From assembly GCA_028693815.1 (NCBI GenBank), contig JAQUUP010000021.1, forward strand, positions 1 to 35,264: a DNA stretch of 35,264 nt, written 5' to 3'. The number at the start of each line of letters is the position of its first letter. Within the stretch, counting starts at the first letter, position 1. The notes beneath the pieces were generated by a model. It did no database searches. It saw only the letters and a program-made list of their open reading frames with translations, and was not told the origin of the DNA. This document shows positions 1-8,449 of this stretch, piece after piece. The translations under genes and the position numbers were made by a program. The stretch is from Candidatus Omnitrophota bacterium. GTDB taxonomy: Bacteria > Omnitrophota > Gorgyraeia > Zapsychrales > Aceulaceae.

Positions 1-28
1 TACCGGTAATTAATGCTACTTTTTTCAT
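1..28 (-). CDS. Start of a nucleotide-binding (Rossmann) protein, cut by window edge
   Basis: An ATG at 28-26 opens a frame that reads MKKVALITG before the window ends. This is a typical first beta strand of an NAD(P)-binding Rossmann fold, as in GDP-mannose 4,6-dehydratases, sugar epimerases and short-chain dehydrogenases. It starts 31 bases after the stop of a glmS remnant, which would fit a nucleotide-sugar gene, but nine residues cannot decide the family. No clear Shine-Dalgarno sequence is visible upstream. Confidence 0.45.
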
Positions 29-59
29 CTAATTGATTGTTATATATTTCTTAAGTTAC

Positions 60-104
60 TTATTCCACCGTCACACTTTTTGCCAGGTTACGTGGTTGGT
101 CCAC
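60..104 (-). pseudogene. glmS: 3' stub of glmS (last 14 codons and stop)
   Basis: In the frame two bases off from the truncated GT9 gene, this strand reads VDQPRNLAKSVTVE followed by TAA at 62-60. That is the highly conserved C-terminus of glucosamine-fructose-6-phosphate aminotransferase (isomerizing), the enzyme that makes glucosamine-6-phosphate. The residue before it is Trp rather than the usual Asp, and nothing further upstream in this frame resembles GlmS; the upstream DNA belongs to the GT9 gene. The stub is therefore the tail of a glmS gene whose body is missing at this locus. Identification rests on recalled family sequence, but the match is long and specific. Confidence 0.8.
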
Positions 105-919
105 CCAACACTGCTCGCCACATGCAACGGCCCTGAGTCTGCTGAAATGACTACATCTGCCCTTTGCATAACTCCCATGAGTTGTGAAAGATTTGTTTTC
201 CCAGCAAAATTAACAACATCGTTTTTTAAACCAGCAATAATTCTTTCAACACGCTCAACATCTTTTAACCCGCCTGTTAAAACTATTTTAAATCGAAACT
301 CTTTAGCGATCTGATCAATAAGAAAAGAAAAACTTTCTTCAGACCATTGTTTTAAATCCCAATTGCCACCCGTATTTAAAACAATTACAAAATCATCGCT
401 CTTTATTCCATTGTCCTTAAAAAGCTTACTAACAAATTCGATATCCTCATCATAAACTTTTAAATAATAATTTCTATCTTTAACCTCGATGCGAAAAAAT
501 TCAATGACGTTCAAATAAAAATCGCTTCGATGAACAACTCCAATCAAAGGTTTGACTCTATGCGTTAAAAACATCCCTCTTTTTTTGGCATCATACCCAA
601 CACGAATTGGGATTCCTGCCATAAAAACTAACAAAGCCCGTGTCAAAGATCTGTGAAACAAAAAAACAATGTCAAAACGTTTTTTTCGGAGTTGATTGAT
701 TAATCTCAACTTTCCCAAAAGACTCGCATGACACCCTTTCTCTTCATAAACAATAACCTCGTCGATCCCATCAATATGCTCTAAAACTTCGGCAACGCGC
801 GGAACACCCAAACACGCCACATGACTTTCTGGATATTTTTCCTTAAGCGCTTTAAATGCTGGCGATGAAAAAATAACATCACCCAACCAATTAACATTAA
901 CAACAAGAATATTTTGCAT
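71..919 (-). CDS. Glycosyltransferase family 9 (heptosyltransferase-like), C-terminally truncated
   Basis: This 282-residue protein belongs to the GT9 family, which adds heptose or related sugars to lipopolysaccharide core at the inner membrane. The N-terminus (MQNILVVNVNWLGDVIFSSP) is the family's first nucleotide-fold strand and glycine loop. TGG appears near residue 219, and the donor-binding segment DSGPLHVASSVG ends at residue 272. Family members run to about 340 residues and continue with an ALFGPT-like strand and two more helices. Here those are replaced by ten unrelated residues (WTNHVTWQKV), read out of frame from a glmS 3' end. The product probably lacks part of the donor-sugar domain and may be inactive. 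The ATG start at 919 has only a weak ribosome binding site and lies 84 bases after a GT4 gene. Confidence 0.8.
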   Translation of the reverse strand: MQNILVVNVNWLGDVIFSSPAFKALKEKYPESHVACLGVPRVAEVLEHIDGIDEVIVYEEKGCHASLLGKLRLINQLRKKRFDIVFLFHRSLTRALLVFMAGIPIRVGYDAKKRGMFLTHRVKPLIGVVHRSDFYLNVIEFFRIEVKDRNYYLKVYDEDIEFVSKLFKDNGIKSDDFVIVLNTGGNWDLKQWSEESFSFLIDQIAKEFRFKIVLTGGLKDVERVERIIAGLKNDVVNFAGKTNLSQLMGVMQRADVVISADSGPLHVASSVGWTNHVTWQKV

Positions 920-956
920 AAATAAGTTTCAGCCGTACAGAGCCTTTTAAACAACA

Positions 957-977
957 TAAATTTGTTGAACGAATTTA
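957..977. repeat. Hyphenated inverted repeat in the GT4-GT9 gap
   Basis: Two 10-base arms, TAAATTTGTT and AACGAATTTA, flank a single G; nine of ten positions pair. The dyad lies in the 84-base spacer between the GT4 stop and the GT9 start. In transcript orientation no T run follows, so a classical intrinsic terminator is unlikely. It could be a processing hairpin or an operator. Confidence 0.45.
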
Positions 978-1003
978 TCCCTCACCGAAGGGTGTCGGAA
1001 TCT

Positions 1004-2107
1004 CTAACGTTTAGTTTTTTCACAAACTTTTTCATAAACAGCATACGTTTGATTAATCATACGCTGAATAGAAAAATTTTCTTTAGCAAACACCTTGGCT
1101 CTTTGCCCAATCTGCTTGGCTTGGTCTGGATTTTCAATCAAATATATCAAAGCCGCTGCAAGCTCATCCACATTTTCTGGCGGCACAAGAATTCCTGTTG
1201 TGCCGTTATCGATCAGGCTAGGAATTCCTCCCACTCGCGACGCAACAACGGGCAAACCTTGCGCTTGCGCTTCCATCACGGAAAGCCCAAGCCCTTCTTG
1301 TCGAGATGGCATAACAAAAATATCCAATATAGACAAAATAGTATCAACCTGATTAATAATAGGTAAAAAAATAATATTATCCTCAAGCCCCAAATTCTTC
1401 CTCATCTCCTTTAAATGATCTTCTATTTTTCCTCGGCCGACAACAAGAAGTCGTGCATCATTCTTTTTATCAACAACTTTACGCATAGCATTAATAAGGA
1501 TATCATGACCTTTCACATTTGATAGCCGAGCAACAATACCTACTAAAGGACCTGGTGCAACGCCAAACTCTTTTCTTTTCTTCAAGGATTCTTCTTGGCT
1601 TAAAAGATTCAAGTCACATGAAATGCCGTGAATAACCCAAAAAACCTTGCTAGAGGAAAGATGGAAATCATGAAGCAAATGATCCTCAACTTGACGACTA
1701 ATGGCAATAGTCGCGTCTCCCCAACATGGAAAAATCCGTCTAAATAAGCGCACCTTAAAAAATCCATGACATGTCGATACATGTTTGACAGGACTTATTT
1801 TAGATAATATTGCAGCCAACACTTGGGCAATTCTTGTTTGCGAATGAATAACATCAATATTGTTTTCTTTAATAAATCGTAGCAGCTTAGGCAGCGCTCG
1901 ATAAAGTTTGGGACTTACTTCTGATTTTGTGCGAATATCAAAACACACATGCTTAACACCTGCGCGCTCAATATCAGCCACCATGTTTCCGCCGCTTGAT
2001 ACCACAAAAACTTTATGATTATTTTTACGCAACCCTTTTGCTAAAGTTAAAACATAACTTGTAATGCCACCAGTATTAAAATGTGTTGTTAAAATTAAAA
2101 TATTCAT
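1004..2107 (-). CDS. Glycosyltransferase family 4 (GT-B fold)
   Basis: This 367-residue protein is a GT4 glycosyltransferase, presumably acting on lipopolysaccharide core or another envelope polysaccharide. It opens with MNILILTTHFNTGGITSYV, the acceptor-domain glycine loop of the family. It has STCHG near residue 130 and VGIVARLSNVKGHDILI in mid-protein. The donor-site segment EGLGLSVMEAQAQGLPVVAS carries the E-x7-E motif, followed by GGIPSLIDNGTTGILVPP. The start at 2107 overlaps the stop of the upstream GT9 fragment by ATGA, the usual junction in this cluster. A longer frame reaching 2224 would add 39 residues without family similarity and run through the upstream gene, so it was not used. 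The exact sugar and acceptor cannot be told. Confidence 0.88.
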   Translation of the reverse strand: MNILILTTHFNTGGITSYVLTLAKGLRKNNHKVFVVSSGGNMVADIERAGVKHVCFDIRTKSEVSPKLYRALPKLLRFIKENNIDVIHSQTRIAQVLAAILSKISPVKHVSTCHGFFKVRLFRRIFPCWGDATIAISRQVEDHLLHDFHLSSSKVFWVIHGISCDLNLLSQEESLKKRKEFGVAPGPLVGIVARLSNVKGHDILINAMRKVVDKKNDARLLVVGRGKIEDHLKEMRKNLGLEDNIIFLPIINQVDTILSILDIFVMPSRQEGLGLSVMEAQAQGLPVVASRVGGIPSLIDNGTTGILVPPENVDELAAALIYLIENPDQAKQIGQRAKVFAKENFSIQRMINQTYAVYEKVCEKTKR

Positions 2108-2748
2108 GATCTTGATGGTGTTTGCATTAACTGCTCTACTTCTTCCAAAACTTGCTCTGGTGTTATTTTCTTCATACAGGCATGCGTCTGAATCGGACAC
2201 TGACCTTGATAGCATGGCGCACAATCAATGCGTTGAAAAAGCGTTCGAAACACCTTTGCGGGCGGCATATGACGTACTGGATCCGTCGGGCCAAACAAGG
2301 CAATAAACGGTGTCCGCACTGCTGCTGCAATATGTAGTGGAGCAGAGTCAGGTGCGATATAAACACAGCAAGACTTAATAAGCGCAGCAAGTTGTAAAAT
2401 ATTTGTTTTTCCAACACAATCAACTGGCTTTGCCTTTGTCATCCTCGAAAGTTTTTGCATTAAAGAGATGTCCTTTTCTGCTCCGGTTATAATTGTTCGA
2501 ATATTCTTCGCAGCCAACATGTCACAAAGTTGTGCAATATGCTCAAGGCTCCAAGATTTCGTTGCCCAACGCTGCGATGCCGCTAGATGAATTCCAACAA
2601 GTCGAGCATTCTCATTAACCCATTGTCCTTGCAAAAGCTCCTTAATGTACTTCTGATCTTCTCTCGACAACCATAATTCTAAAAGCTGACTTTGAGGAAA
2701 AATGTCTAGTTCTCTTAAAATGCGAAACTGATGCAAAACAGCAGGCAT
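2104..2748 (-). CDS. Glycosyltransferase family 9, C-terminal half (detached)
   Basis: This 214-residue frame is the donor-binding half of a GT9 heptosyltransferase-like enzyme. It contains VGIHLAASQRWATKSW, ITGAEKD, the conserved APDSAPLHIAAAV and then FIALFGPTDPVRHMPP, the part that the other GT9 in this window has lost. A Cys-rich stretch, CAPCYQGQCPIQTHAC, lies near residues 175-190. It has no N-terminal acceptor domain of its own. That half lies directly upstream, at the end of the preceding protein, in another frame. Reading back from its ATG in this frame gives LDDGGP, and the two halves join to a normal length of about 340 residues if one T is added. Whether the fragment is translated alone from 2748 is doubtful. 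Confidence 0.75.
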   Translation of the reverse strand: MPAVLHQFRILRELDIFPQSQLLELWLSREDQKYIKELLQGQWVNENARLVGIHLAASQRWATKSWSLEHIAQLCDMLAAKNIRTIITGAEKDISLMQKLSRMTKAKPVDCVGKTNILQLAALIKSCCVYIAPDSAPLHIAAAVRTPFIALFGPTDPVRHMPPAKVFRTLFQRIDCAPCYQGQCPIQTHACMKKITPEQVLEEVEQLMQTPSRS

Positions 2749-3128
2749 TGGACCTCCATCATCTAAAATACATTAGACAAAAGATGTCCCCATTTTTTAT
2801 TTTTATACCCATATCGCTGTAAGCAAAAACTCAAAAATGCCAACAAATGACTTTTTCGATTATTCTGAAAATCAATCGTCTTGTCCAGCTTGTATCTTCG
2901 CAATCTTCTTGCTAGCTTCCAAATTCCCCACCAGCCTCTATTCTTATCTTTTGAATCATAAACAATAAGGTCATCAATATATGGACATCGTTGCAAAATT
3001 TCTCGAGCTTCTTTTCCTACAAGACAATATATTTTAGCAAAAGGATATTTTTCCCTCAATGCGCGTAAAGACGGCGTTACGAGAATAACGTCACCAATCG
3101 CACTAAACTTAATAACAAGAATATTAAT
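2104..3128 (-). pseudogene. Reconstructed GT9 gene interrupted by a frameshift
   Basis: Residues 361-481 of the upstream fusion protein (INILVIKFSAIGDVILVTPS to LLSNVF) and the downstream 214-residue frame together make one GT9 of about 341 residues. Around 2765-2770 the message reads GTA TTT TAG ATG; with one more T it reads GTA TTT TTA GAT GAT, and the frame runs through into the second half. The run is TTTT on this strand. The cause may be a real mutation, a homopolymer base-calling error or, less likely, minus-one ribosomal slippage. Also, where the GT9 start codon would be expected the codon is ATT (3128-3126). Confidence 0.75.
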
Positions 3129-4208
3129 TTTCTTTAAAAGCTCCTCATAAACTTTAAGCGTTTGGCTTGCCATATGCTCAAGTGTATAATTTGATAATAT
3201 CTTTTGCTTTGCATTTGCAACAAGCCGCGCCGCTAGTGCTTTATCCTCCAGCAGACGAACAACAGCCTCAGCCATCTCTTCAGGCTGTCTCGGTAAAACT
3301 AAAAGTCCTGTTTTTTCATGATCAATAATTTCAACAACGCCACCGACTTTTGTTGCGACGACAGGAACTCCTGCAGCCTGCGCCTCAACAATAACGCGAC
3401 CAAATGACTCCTGCGTTACCGTCGAAAGAACTAACACATCAGTCTTGGATAAAAGCTCTGGAATATCCCGACGATTTCCTAGAAATTCAACGTTATCCGA
3501 AAGCCCTAGACGCCTTGTCAGCGCCTCAAGCCCATCTTTATAAGATTGTTTTTTTGGTGATGCATCTCCAATAATCCAAATCTTCATATATGGAAAATGA
3601 CGAACAACACGTGCCATTGATTTTAAAAAATACTCATGCCCCTTCAAAGGAGTAATACGACCGACAATCGAAACAACATATCCTGACCCTCCAGCGATAC
3701 TCTTGTGAGGAATATCGTACTTTCTAAGATCTACGCTTCTTGGAATGAGACGAATATTCTCAGGTAAAACATTGAAATTCTGAATCATATGCTGACCAAT
3801 GACTTGGCTTGGGACAATGACAAACTTGCTCCATCCCATCACTCGCCCAAATAAATTCTTCGAGTAATACCCATGGCACGTTGTCAAAAAAGGTGTCCTC
3901 GTTTTTCGACACGCAAAATAAGCAATCCATCCAGGAACACGCGATCGCACATGAACCAAATCAATCTTTTCTCTAATAATAATTTCAGCAAGTTTCTTAA
4001 CTGAATAAACTGCTGTCCAAAGATTCTTTTTGTGCACAGGAAGCTTAAAATGCTTCCCTCCTGTTTTTTCGAGATCTGCAACAAGATCGCCCCCATGAGA
4101 CACAACAAACGACTGGTGCCCATGCTCAACTAAATACCGAGACAAGTCTACAGTTCCGGTCTCAACACCACCCACATTCAATTCTGGAAGAATTTGAAGT
4201 ACTCTCAT
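2763..4208 (-). CDS. GT4 glycosyltransferase fused to N-terminal half of a GT9
   Basis: The first 360 residues form a complete GT4 glycosyltransferase: MRVLQILPELNVGGVETGTV at the start, TTCHGYYSKN, VSIVGRITPLKGHEYFL, and the donor-site block ESFGRVIVEAQAAGVPVVA with E-x7-E, then GGVVEIIDHEKTGLLV. At residue 361 the frame runs straight, without a stop, into INILVIKFSAIGDV, the N-terminus of a GT9 acceptor domain. This continues for 121 residues and ends at TAG (2765-2763). The rest of that GT9 lies in the next frame downstream. The gene starts by ATGA overlap with the LpxL-ELM1 gene. The GT4 part is probably functional. The GT9 part is active only if the frameshift is an artefact or is bypassed. 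Confidence 0.82.
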   Translation of the reverse strand: MRVLQILPELNVGGVETGTVDLSRYLVEHGHQSFVVSHGGDLVADLEKTGGKHFKLPVHKKNLWTAVYSVKKLAEIIIREKIDLVHVRSRVPGWIAYFACRKTRTPFLTTCHGYYSKNLFGRVMGWSKFVIVPSQVIGQHMIQNFNVLPENIRLIPRSVDLRKYDIPHKSIAGGSGYVVSIVGRITPLKGHEYFLKSMARVVRHFPYMKIWIIGDASPKKQSYKDGLEALTRRLGLSDNVEFLGNRRDIPELLSKTDVLVLSTVTQESFGRVIVEAQAAGVPVVATKVGGVVEIIDHEKTGLLVLPRQPEEMAEAVVRLLEDKALAARLVANAKQKILSNYTLEHMASQTLKVYEELLKKINILVIKFSAIGDVILVTPSLRALREKYPFAKIYCLVGKEAREILQRCPYIDDLIVYDSKDKNRGWWGIWKLARRLRRYKLDKTIDFQNNRKSHLLAFLSFCLQRYGYKNKKWGHLLSNVF

Positions 4209-6160
4209 ATAATTTGACGTGCAGCCTCAAGCAAAATTTGTTGATCACAAATAGGCTTAGTGGTAATATTTTTTTCAATAACATTATTTAAAACCTGCCC
4301 AATTTCATGCGTTTTCGCCCTCAAAACATGTTCTTGCTTAAATAAATTCTCTACAAAAACTTCATGCTTTCCCTTACAGTTTGTTTTTTTGTTTTCAGCA
4401 TCAAACACAATGACAGTTTTGCCAGAACTCACAGCTTCTGAAATCATAGAAATGCTATCTGAAGAAATAATAACAATATCAGAAATCCCTAAAATACCGC
4501 CAACGGCCTCTGGCACATTATTTTCGGTTGCAATAATTAAAAATGGACATAAAGCAAAATTAGACAACTTTCTTTTAACAGTTTCCTCGACATCTTTTTG
4601 AGTTCGTCTCGAAGTTGTTACTAAAATCCATCCTTGATGCTTTTCAACAACTTCCTTAACCTGATCAATGATGCTCTCCACTTGAATATTCGATATAAAA
4701 TGATTTTTTGATTCTCCTCCAATCATCAGTCCGATACTCGGATTCTTTTGCGATTGAAGTCTCGGAAATTTAGCAATTAGCCTATTTGTCTGATCTTGCA
4801 AATAATTCTGATCAACAAGATTTGGCGTTAAGCTGGTAAAAATCACATTCTTTTTATGCTCAAAAGATTCTCTTGCGTCATGCTTTGGTAAAAGGACAAG
4901 ATCAAATCGGTTCAAACTTAAAATTCCAGGCTTTTGAAGAACAATACTTTTTGCATGATAGTCCTGAGACAAAAAGTAATTAACTCCTGCAAGCGAAGAA
5001 CCACAAGATATCACAAAATCTCCTTTAACGCTCATCACCTCTAAAAAAGATTTACGCTTTAAAAACCACTTTAAATATCGAAGGCGTCCTTGAGAAATCT
5101 TTTCATTCGTAGCAAAACTAAGCGCAGCAAACATGGTCCTCTTAGCCTCATCTTTAAATTCAACATCAATAACTTCAATGTGGCATTTAATAGCCCTCTC
5201 AGAAAGTGCTGTTTTAATTTGCTCAGCAAACGCTCTTGACTGATTAAGATGGCCAAACTTTTGATCACTTAAAACAACAATTGTAGATTCTTTTGAATAT
5301 TTCCAAATTTTGTAAAACCACATATACTCAGAGGGATCTTTTGCAATCGCTTGCTCCATATATCCAACAACCTTATCCAAGCTGCGCGTAATATCCTTTT
5401 CTCGGTCACCACTTGATTCAAGCTCAAGAGGCGAAAATATTTTAAGTTTATGATGTGCTCTTTTTTGATCACGAACAAGCGTACAAAAACATACAGGTAC
5501 GCCAAGCTTCAAGGCCATTTTTATCGCACCAATCGACATCGAGGCCTCACGCCCAAAAAACTTAACAAGGCTACCAGTTCTTCCTCCCTGATCGACAACC
5601 ATCCCTACAATTTCGTTGTTACGCAGCGCTTTTACAAAATCACGCGTTCCGGATCCTGGCTCAACAAGGCTCGCCCCTGCCTGCTGACGATAAGAATTAA
5701 GCAGATCATTAAGCCGTTGATACCGTTTTTGCGGATTAACAACAACTCGATACCGGTATCCTAAAAGCTTACTCATAAAATTACAAAGCTCCCAACTCCC
5801 AAAATGCATCGCAAGCAAAATAAGTCCTTTATTCTTTTTTAGCGACTCGTCCACATGTTCTTTTCCTTCTAACGTAATGTATTGATGTGGATCTATCTCT
5901 GGAAGACGTAAAAGCTCGACAAAATTCTGCGCATAATTCTGAAAAACTTTTTTTAAGATACGCTTGATTTCTTTTGTCTTTTTTTGGCGAGCAAATGCAA
6001 TCTTTAGATTAGCATAAGCAAGTGTCCTATGTCGATGATCAGCAAGATATCCGATTGTCCCAATCACGCGTCCCAACCAAAGAGCAACCGACACAGGAAG
6101 CCGACGCACAATCGTAGAAAAAATCTTAATGATCCAGAAAATAAAAGATTCGTTTTTCAA
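4205..6160 (-). CDS. LpxL-type lipid A acyltransferase fused to an ELM1-family glycosyltransferase-like domain
   Basis: This 651-residue protein has two parts. Residues 1 to about 290 are a lysophospholipid acyltransferase of the LpxL/HtrB type: a hydrophobic N-terminal segment and then MHFGSWEL, in which His119 and Glu124 form the HX4(D/E) catalytic motif. MVVDQGGR and FFGREASMSIGAIKMALK follow. Such enzymes add a secondary acyl chain to lipid A at the inner membrane. From about residue 292 (VVLSDQKFGHLNQSRA) it becomes an ELM1-like GT-B domain, with SCGSSLAGVN, GLMIGGESKNH, VTTSRRT and SSDSISMISEAVSSGK. ELM1 relatives are putative glycosyltransferases in bacteria. The gene overlaps lpxK by 35 bases and the next gene by ATGA, so translation is probably coupled. 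The acyltransferase call is firm; the sugar donor for the second domain is unknown. Confidence 0.87.
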   Translation of the reverse strand: MKNESFIFWIIKIFSTIVRRLPVSVALWLGRVIGTIGYLADHRHRTLAYANLKIAFARQKKTKEIKRILKKVFQNYAQNFVELLRLPEIDPHQYITLEGKEHVDESLKKNKGLILLAMHFGSWELCNFMSKLLGYRYRVVVNPQKRYQRLNDLLNSYRQQAGASLVEPGSGTRDFVKALRNNEIVGMVVDQGGRTGSLVKFFGREASMSIGAIKMALKLGVPVCFCTLVRDQKRAHHKLKIFSPLELESSGDREKDITRSLDKVVGYMEQAIAKDPSEYMWFYKIWKYSKESTIVVLSDQKFGHLNQSRAFAEQIKTALSERAIKCHIEVIDVEFKDEAKRTMFAALSFATNEKISQGRLRYLKWFLKRKSFLEVMSVKGDFVISCGSSLAGVNYFLSQDYHAKSIVLQKPGILSLNRFDLVLLPKHDARESFEHKKNVIFTSLTPNLVDQNYLQDQTNRLIAKFPRLQSQKNPSIGLMIGGESKNHFISNIQVESIIDQVKEVVEKHQGWILVTTSRRTQKDVEETVKRKLSNFALCPFLIIATENNVPEAVGGILGISDIVIISSDSISMISEAVSSGKTVIVFDAENKKTNCKGKHEVFVENLFKQEHVLRAKTHEIGQVLNNVIEKNITTKPICDQQILLEAARQII

Positions 6161-7181
6161 GATCTTGTTCTCCTTTCAAAATTTTCATCTCAACTTCTAG
6201 AATAAACACATCCAATTCTCTTAAAAATAAATACAACAACTCTTTTAACCGAGCAGCATCTTTCTGTGTTGTTATTATTGTTTTAATATTGTGAGCTCGA
6301 CAATAATGAACAATGCGCTCAATATCATCTTTAGAATACTTATGGTGATCCATAAAAATAAAATGTTTCTTAATCGCTATTTTCAAAGACTTTGCGCTTT
6401 CCTCAAATGAGCGAGGATCACCAATACCTGAAAAAAGACATACCGAATTACCCGCCAAATCAAACAAATTTCTTTTGTCTCCATAATTATTAATATTGAC
6501 TAACGACACGGGGCTATGAATTGTCTCGACAATAGCCGCTGTAGGCTGAAATTGCTTTATTTTCTGATAGATCGTCTTGAGATTCTCTTTTCCCAAATCT
6601 GTTTTTGTTAAAACAAAAATATCGGCTCGCTTTAATGAATCCATTGGCTCACGCAAAATTCCTCTTGGAATTAAAAAGAAATTTCCAAACGGACGCGTTG
6701 CGTCAATAGCGACAATATTAAAATTCCTAAAAAGTCGCCAATGCTGAAATCCATCATCCAAAATAAAAACATCAGTTGTATTCGTTTCTAAAAAATTTTG
6801 AGCCACCTGATATCGATTCGCTCCAACCAAAACAGGAACATCTTTAAGCTGAGTTTTAAGCATCTCAGCTTCATCGGAAACCATGCCCTTGGCCATATAG
6901 CCTCGAGTTAATATCGCGGACTTAAGACCATGCCTTTGAAACATCTTCGCAATCAACCGAACCAAAGGTGTTTTTCCAACGCCACCAAGAGTAATGTTGC
7001 CAACGCTAATAACAGACTTTGGTAATCGCTTCGTTTTTAGAACTCCTGAACGATACATCCACAAAATTATTTTAATTCCCATCCAATAAAAAAAAGACAA
7101 AATCACTAAAATAATCTTGATTCCAAAAGACAGATAATCTTTACGCTGATCTGTCATTAATTCATAGAGATATTTCTTCAT
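6126..7181 (-). CDS. lpxK: Tetraacyldisaccharide 4'-kinase LpxK
   Basis: LpxK phosphorylates the 4' position of the lipid A disaccharide at the cytoplasmic face of the inner membrane, giving lipid IVA. The 351-residue length is normal. A hydrophobic N-terminal segment (about residues 20-42) would anchor it. The P-loop SVGNITLGGVGKTP lies at residues 59-72 and the Walker B-like LDDGFQHWRL at 141-150, with Asp142 and Asp143 in the usual place. LTRGYMAKGM and VSDEAEML are also typical. It starts by ATGA overlap with waaA and runs 35 bases into the acyltransferase gene, as expected for a lipid A operon. Confidence 0.95.
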   Translation of the reverse strand: MKKYLYELMTDQRKDYLSFGIKIILVILSFFYWMGIKIILWMYRSGVLKTKRLPKSVISVGNITLGGVGKTPLVRLIAKMFQRHGLKSAILTRGYMAKGMVSDEAEMLKTQLKDVPVLVGANRYQVAQNFLETNTTDVFILDDGFQHWRLFRNFNIVAIDATRPFGNFFLIPRGILREPMDSLKRADIFVLTKTDLGKENLKTIYQKIKQFQPTAAIVETIHSPVSLVNINNYGDKRNLFDLAGNSVCLFSGIGDPRSFEESAKSLKIAIKKHFIFMDHHKYSKDDIERIVHYCRAHNIKTIITTQKDAARLKELLYLFLRELDVFILEVEMKILKGEQDLEKRIFYFLDH

Positions 7182-8449
7182 TTCTTTACCTTACTCAAAA
7201 CAGTCGAAATCAAATCAAGTGTTTTTTCACTTGCCCCCTGATACTGCTCAATCACTTCTCTTGCGCGCCTGCCTTGCTCCTCGCAACAGACCGGGTCTTC
7301 CAAAAGACGCTCAAGCTCTTTTGCAAACTCAGTTTTATCTTTGACTTGAACAATCGCATTATTTTGCAAAAACAATGCTGTAATATCCTTGAAATTTTGC
7401 ATATAAGGTCCGACAATAATCGGTTTCTCAAAATACGCAGGCTCAATAATATTATGCCCCCCTTGTGCCGTTAAACTTTTCCCTACAAAAACAACTTTTG
7501 CCAAACGATACAATGAACGCAAATGGCCAATCGTATCAACAACGACAACTGTTTGCTGATCGATGATCAAATCATAAACTTGAGAAAACTTGATCGCCTT
7601 AAACCCTTTTTTTTCAACCAAATCAATAATCTCACCAGTCCGCTCAGGATGCCGAGGAGCAATAATGAGACGTAAATTCTCAAAACGCTTTTCTATTCTT
7701 TTAAAAATATCTAAAACAATCTCCTCTTCTCCTGGATGCGTACTTCCTGCAACAAAAAGTTCTTCAGACTCATCAAGAATTGAATTCGAAAGCTCTTTTT
7801 GATGTTCGTCTAAAATATCATCAAACTTCATATTGCCAACAACTTTAACACGCTCAGAGCATGCCCCAAGCTCTTTGATTCGATCAGCATCAAGATTGCT
7901 TTGCATGCAAAAGAAACTAAAATAATTAAGAATCGGCTTAATCACTGGTCTTAAAAAACGGTACCCCTTTAACGCTTGATCAGAAATACGCCCATTCACC
8001 TGAACAATCGGAACACCTCGGCGATATAATTGCGTTAACAAATTTGGCCAAAGCTCTGTCTCAGCATTAATGTAAATTCTTGGATTAATAACATCAATAT
8101 ATCTGCGCACAGATAAACTAAAATCTAAAGGCGCATAAATAACTTGATCAACTTCATCCGAAATCTTTTGCGCCATTTCAAAACCTGTCTGAGTGACCAC
8201 AGTAATCACGACAGGATTTTCGGGATATCTTAGACGAATCTCGTTTAAAAGATTCTTAATCACCACCACCTCACCTACGCTGACAGCATGAATCCATATG
8301 CGAGATACATTAGAATTTCCAATATCTATTTCTTTAAGAAATCCAAAACGCATAGCAAAACCCTTATGCCATTTGCGTTTAACTAAAAGATACGGTAAAT
8401 AGATTATTGAAAAAATAAAAAATGCTAAATCATACAATATGGTCATCAT
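7178..8449 (-). CDS. waaA: 3-deoxy-D-manno-octulosonic acid (Kdo) transferase
   Basis: WaaA (KdtA) moves Kdo from CMP-Kdo onto lipid IVA at the inner membrane. At 423 residues it has family length. A hydrophobic N-terminal anchor (about 5-22) precedes MRFGFL and WIHAVSVGE, whose Glu60 matches the catalytic base in this family. Further on come YAPLDFSLSVRRYI, NAETELWPNLL, VNGRISDQALKGYRFLRP, GSTHPGEEEIVL, APRHPER and GGHNIIEPAYFEKPIIVGP, all characteristic. It begins by ATGA overlap with xerC and ends by ATGA overlap with lpxK. The linkage to lpxK and an lpxL-like gene shows an outer membrane with lipid A. The number of Kdo units added cannot be predicted. Confidence 0.95.
   Translation of the reverse strand: MMTILYDLAFFIFSIIYLPYLLVKRKWHKGFAMRFGFLKEIDIGNSNVSRIWIHAVSVGEVVVIKNLLNEIRLRYPENPVVITVVTQTGFEMAQKISDEVDQVIYAPLDFSLSVRRYIDVINPRIYINAETELWPNLLTQLYRRGVPIVQVNGRISDQALKGYRFLRPVIKPILNYFSFFCMQSNLDADRIKELGACSERVKVVGNMKFDDILDEHQKELSNSILDESEELFVAGSTHPGEEEIVLDIFKRIEKRFENLRLIIAPRHPERTGEIIDLVEKKGFKAIKFSQVYDLIIDQQTVVVVDTIGHLRSLYRLAKVVFVGKSLTAQGGHNIIEPAYFEKPIIVGPYMQNFKDITALFLQNNAIVQVKDKTEFAKELERLLEDPVCCEEQGRRAREVIEQYQGASEKTLDLISTVLSKVKK

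Noticed and set aside
2108-2224. Longer start for the GT4 gene, adding 39 residues
   Set aside because: The extension lies inside the upstream GT9 frame and lacks family similarity; the ATGA overlap at 2107 gives the normal GT4 N-terminus.
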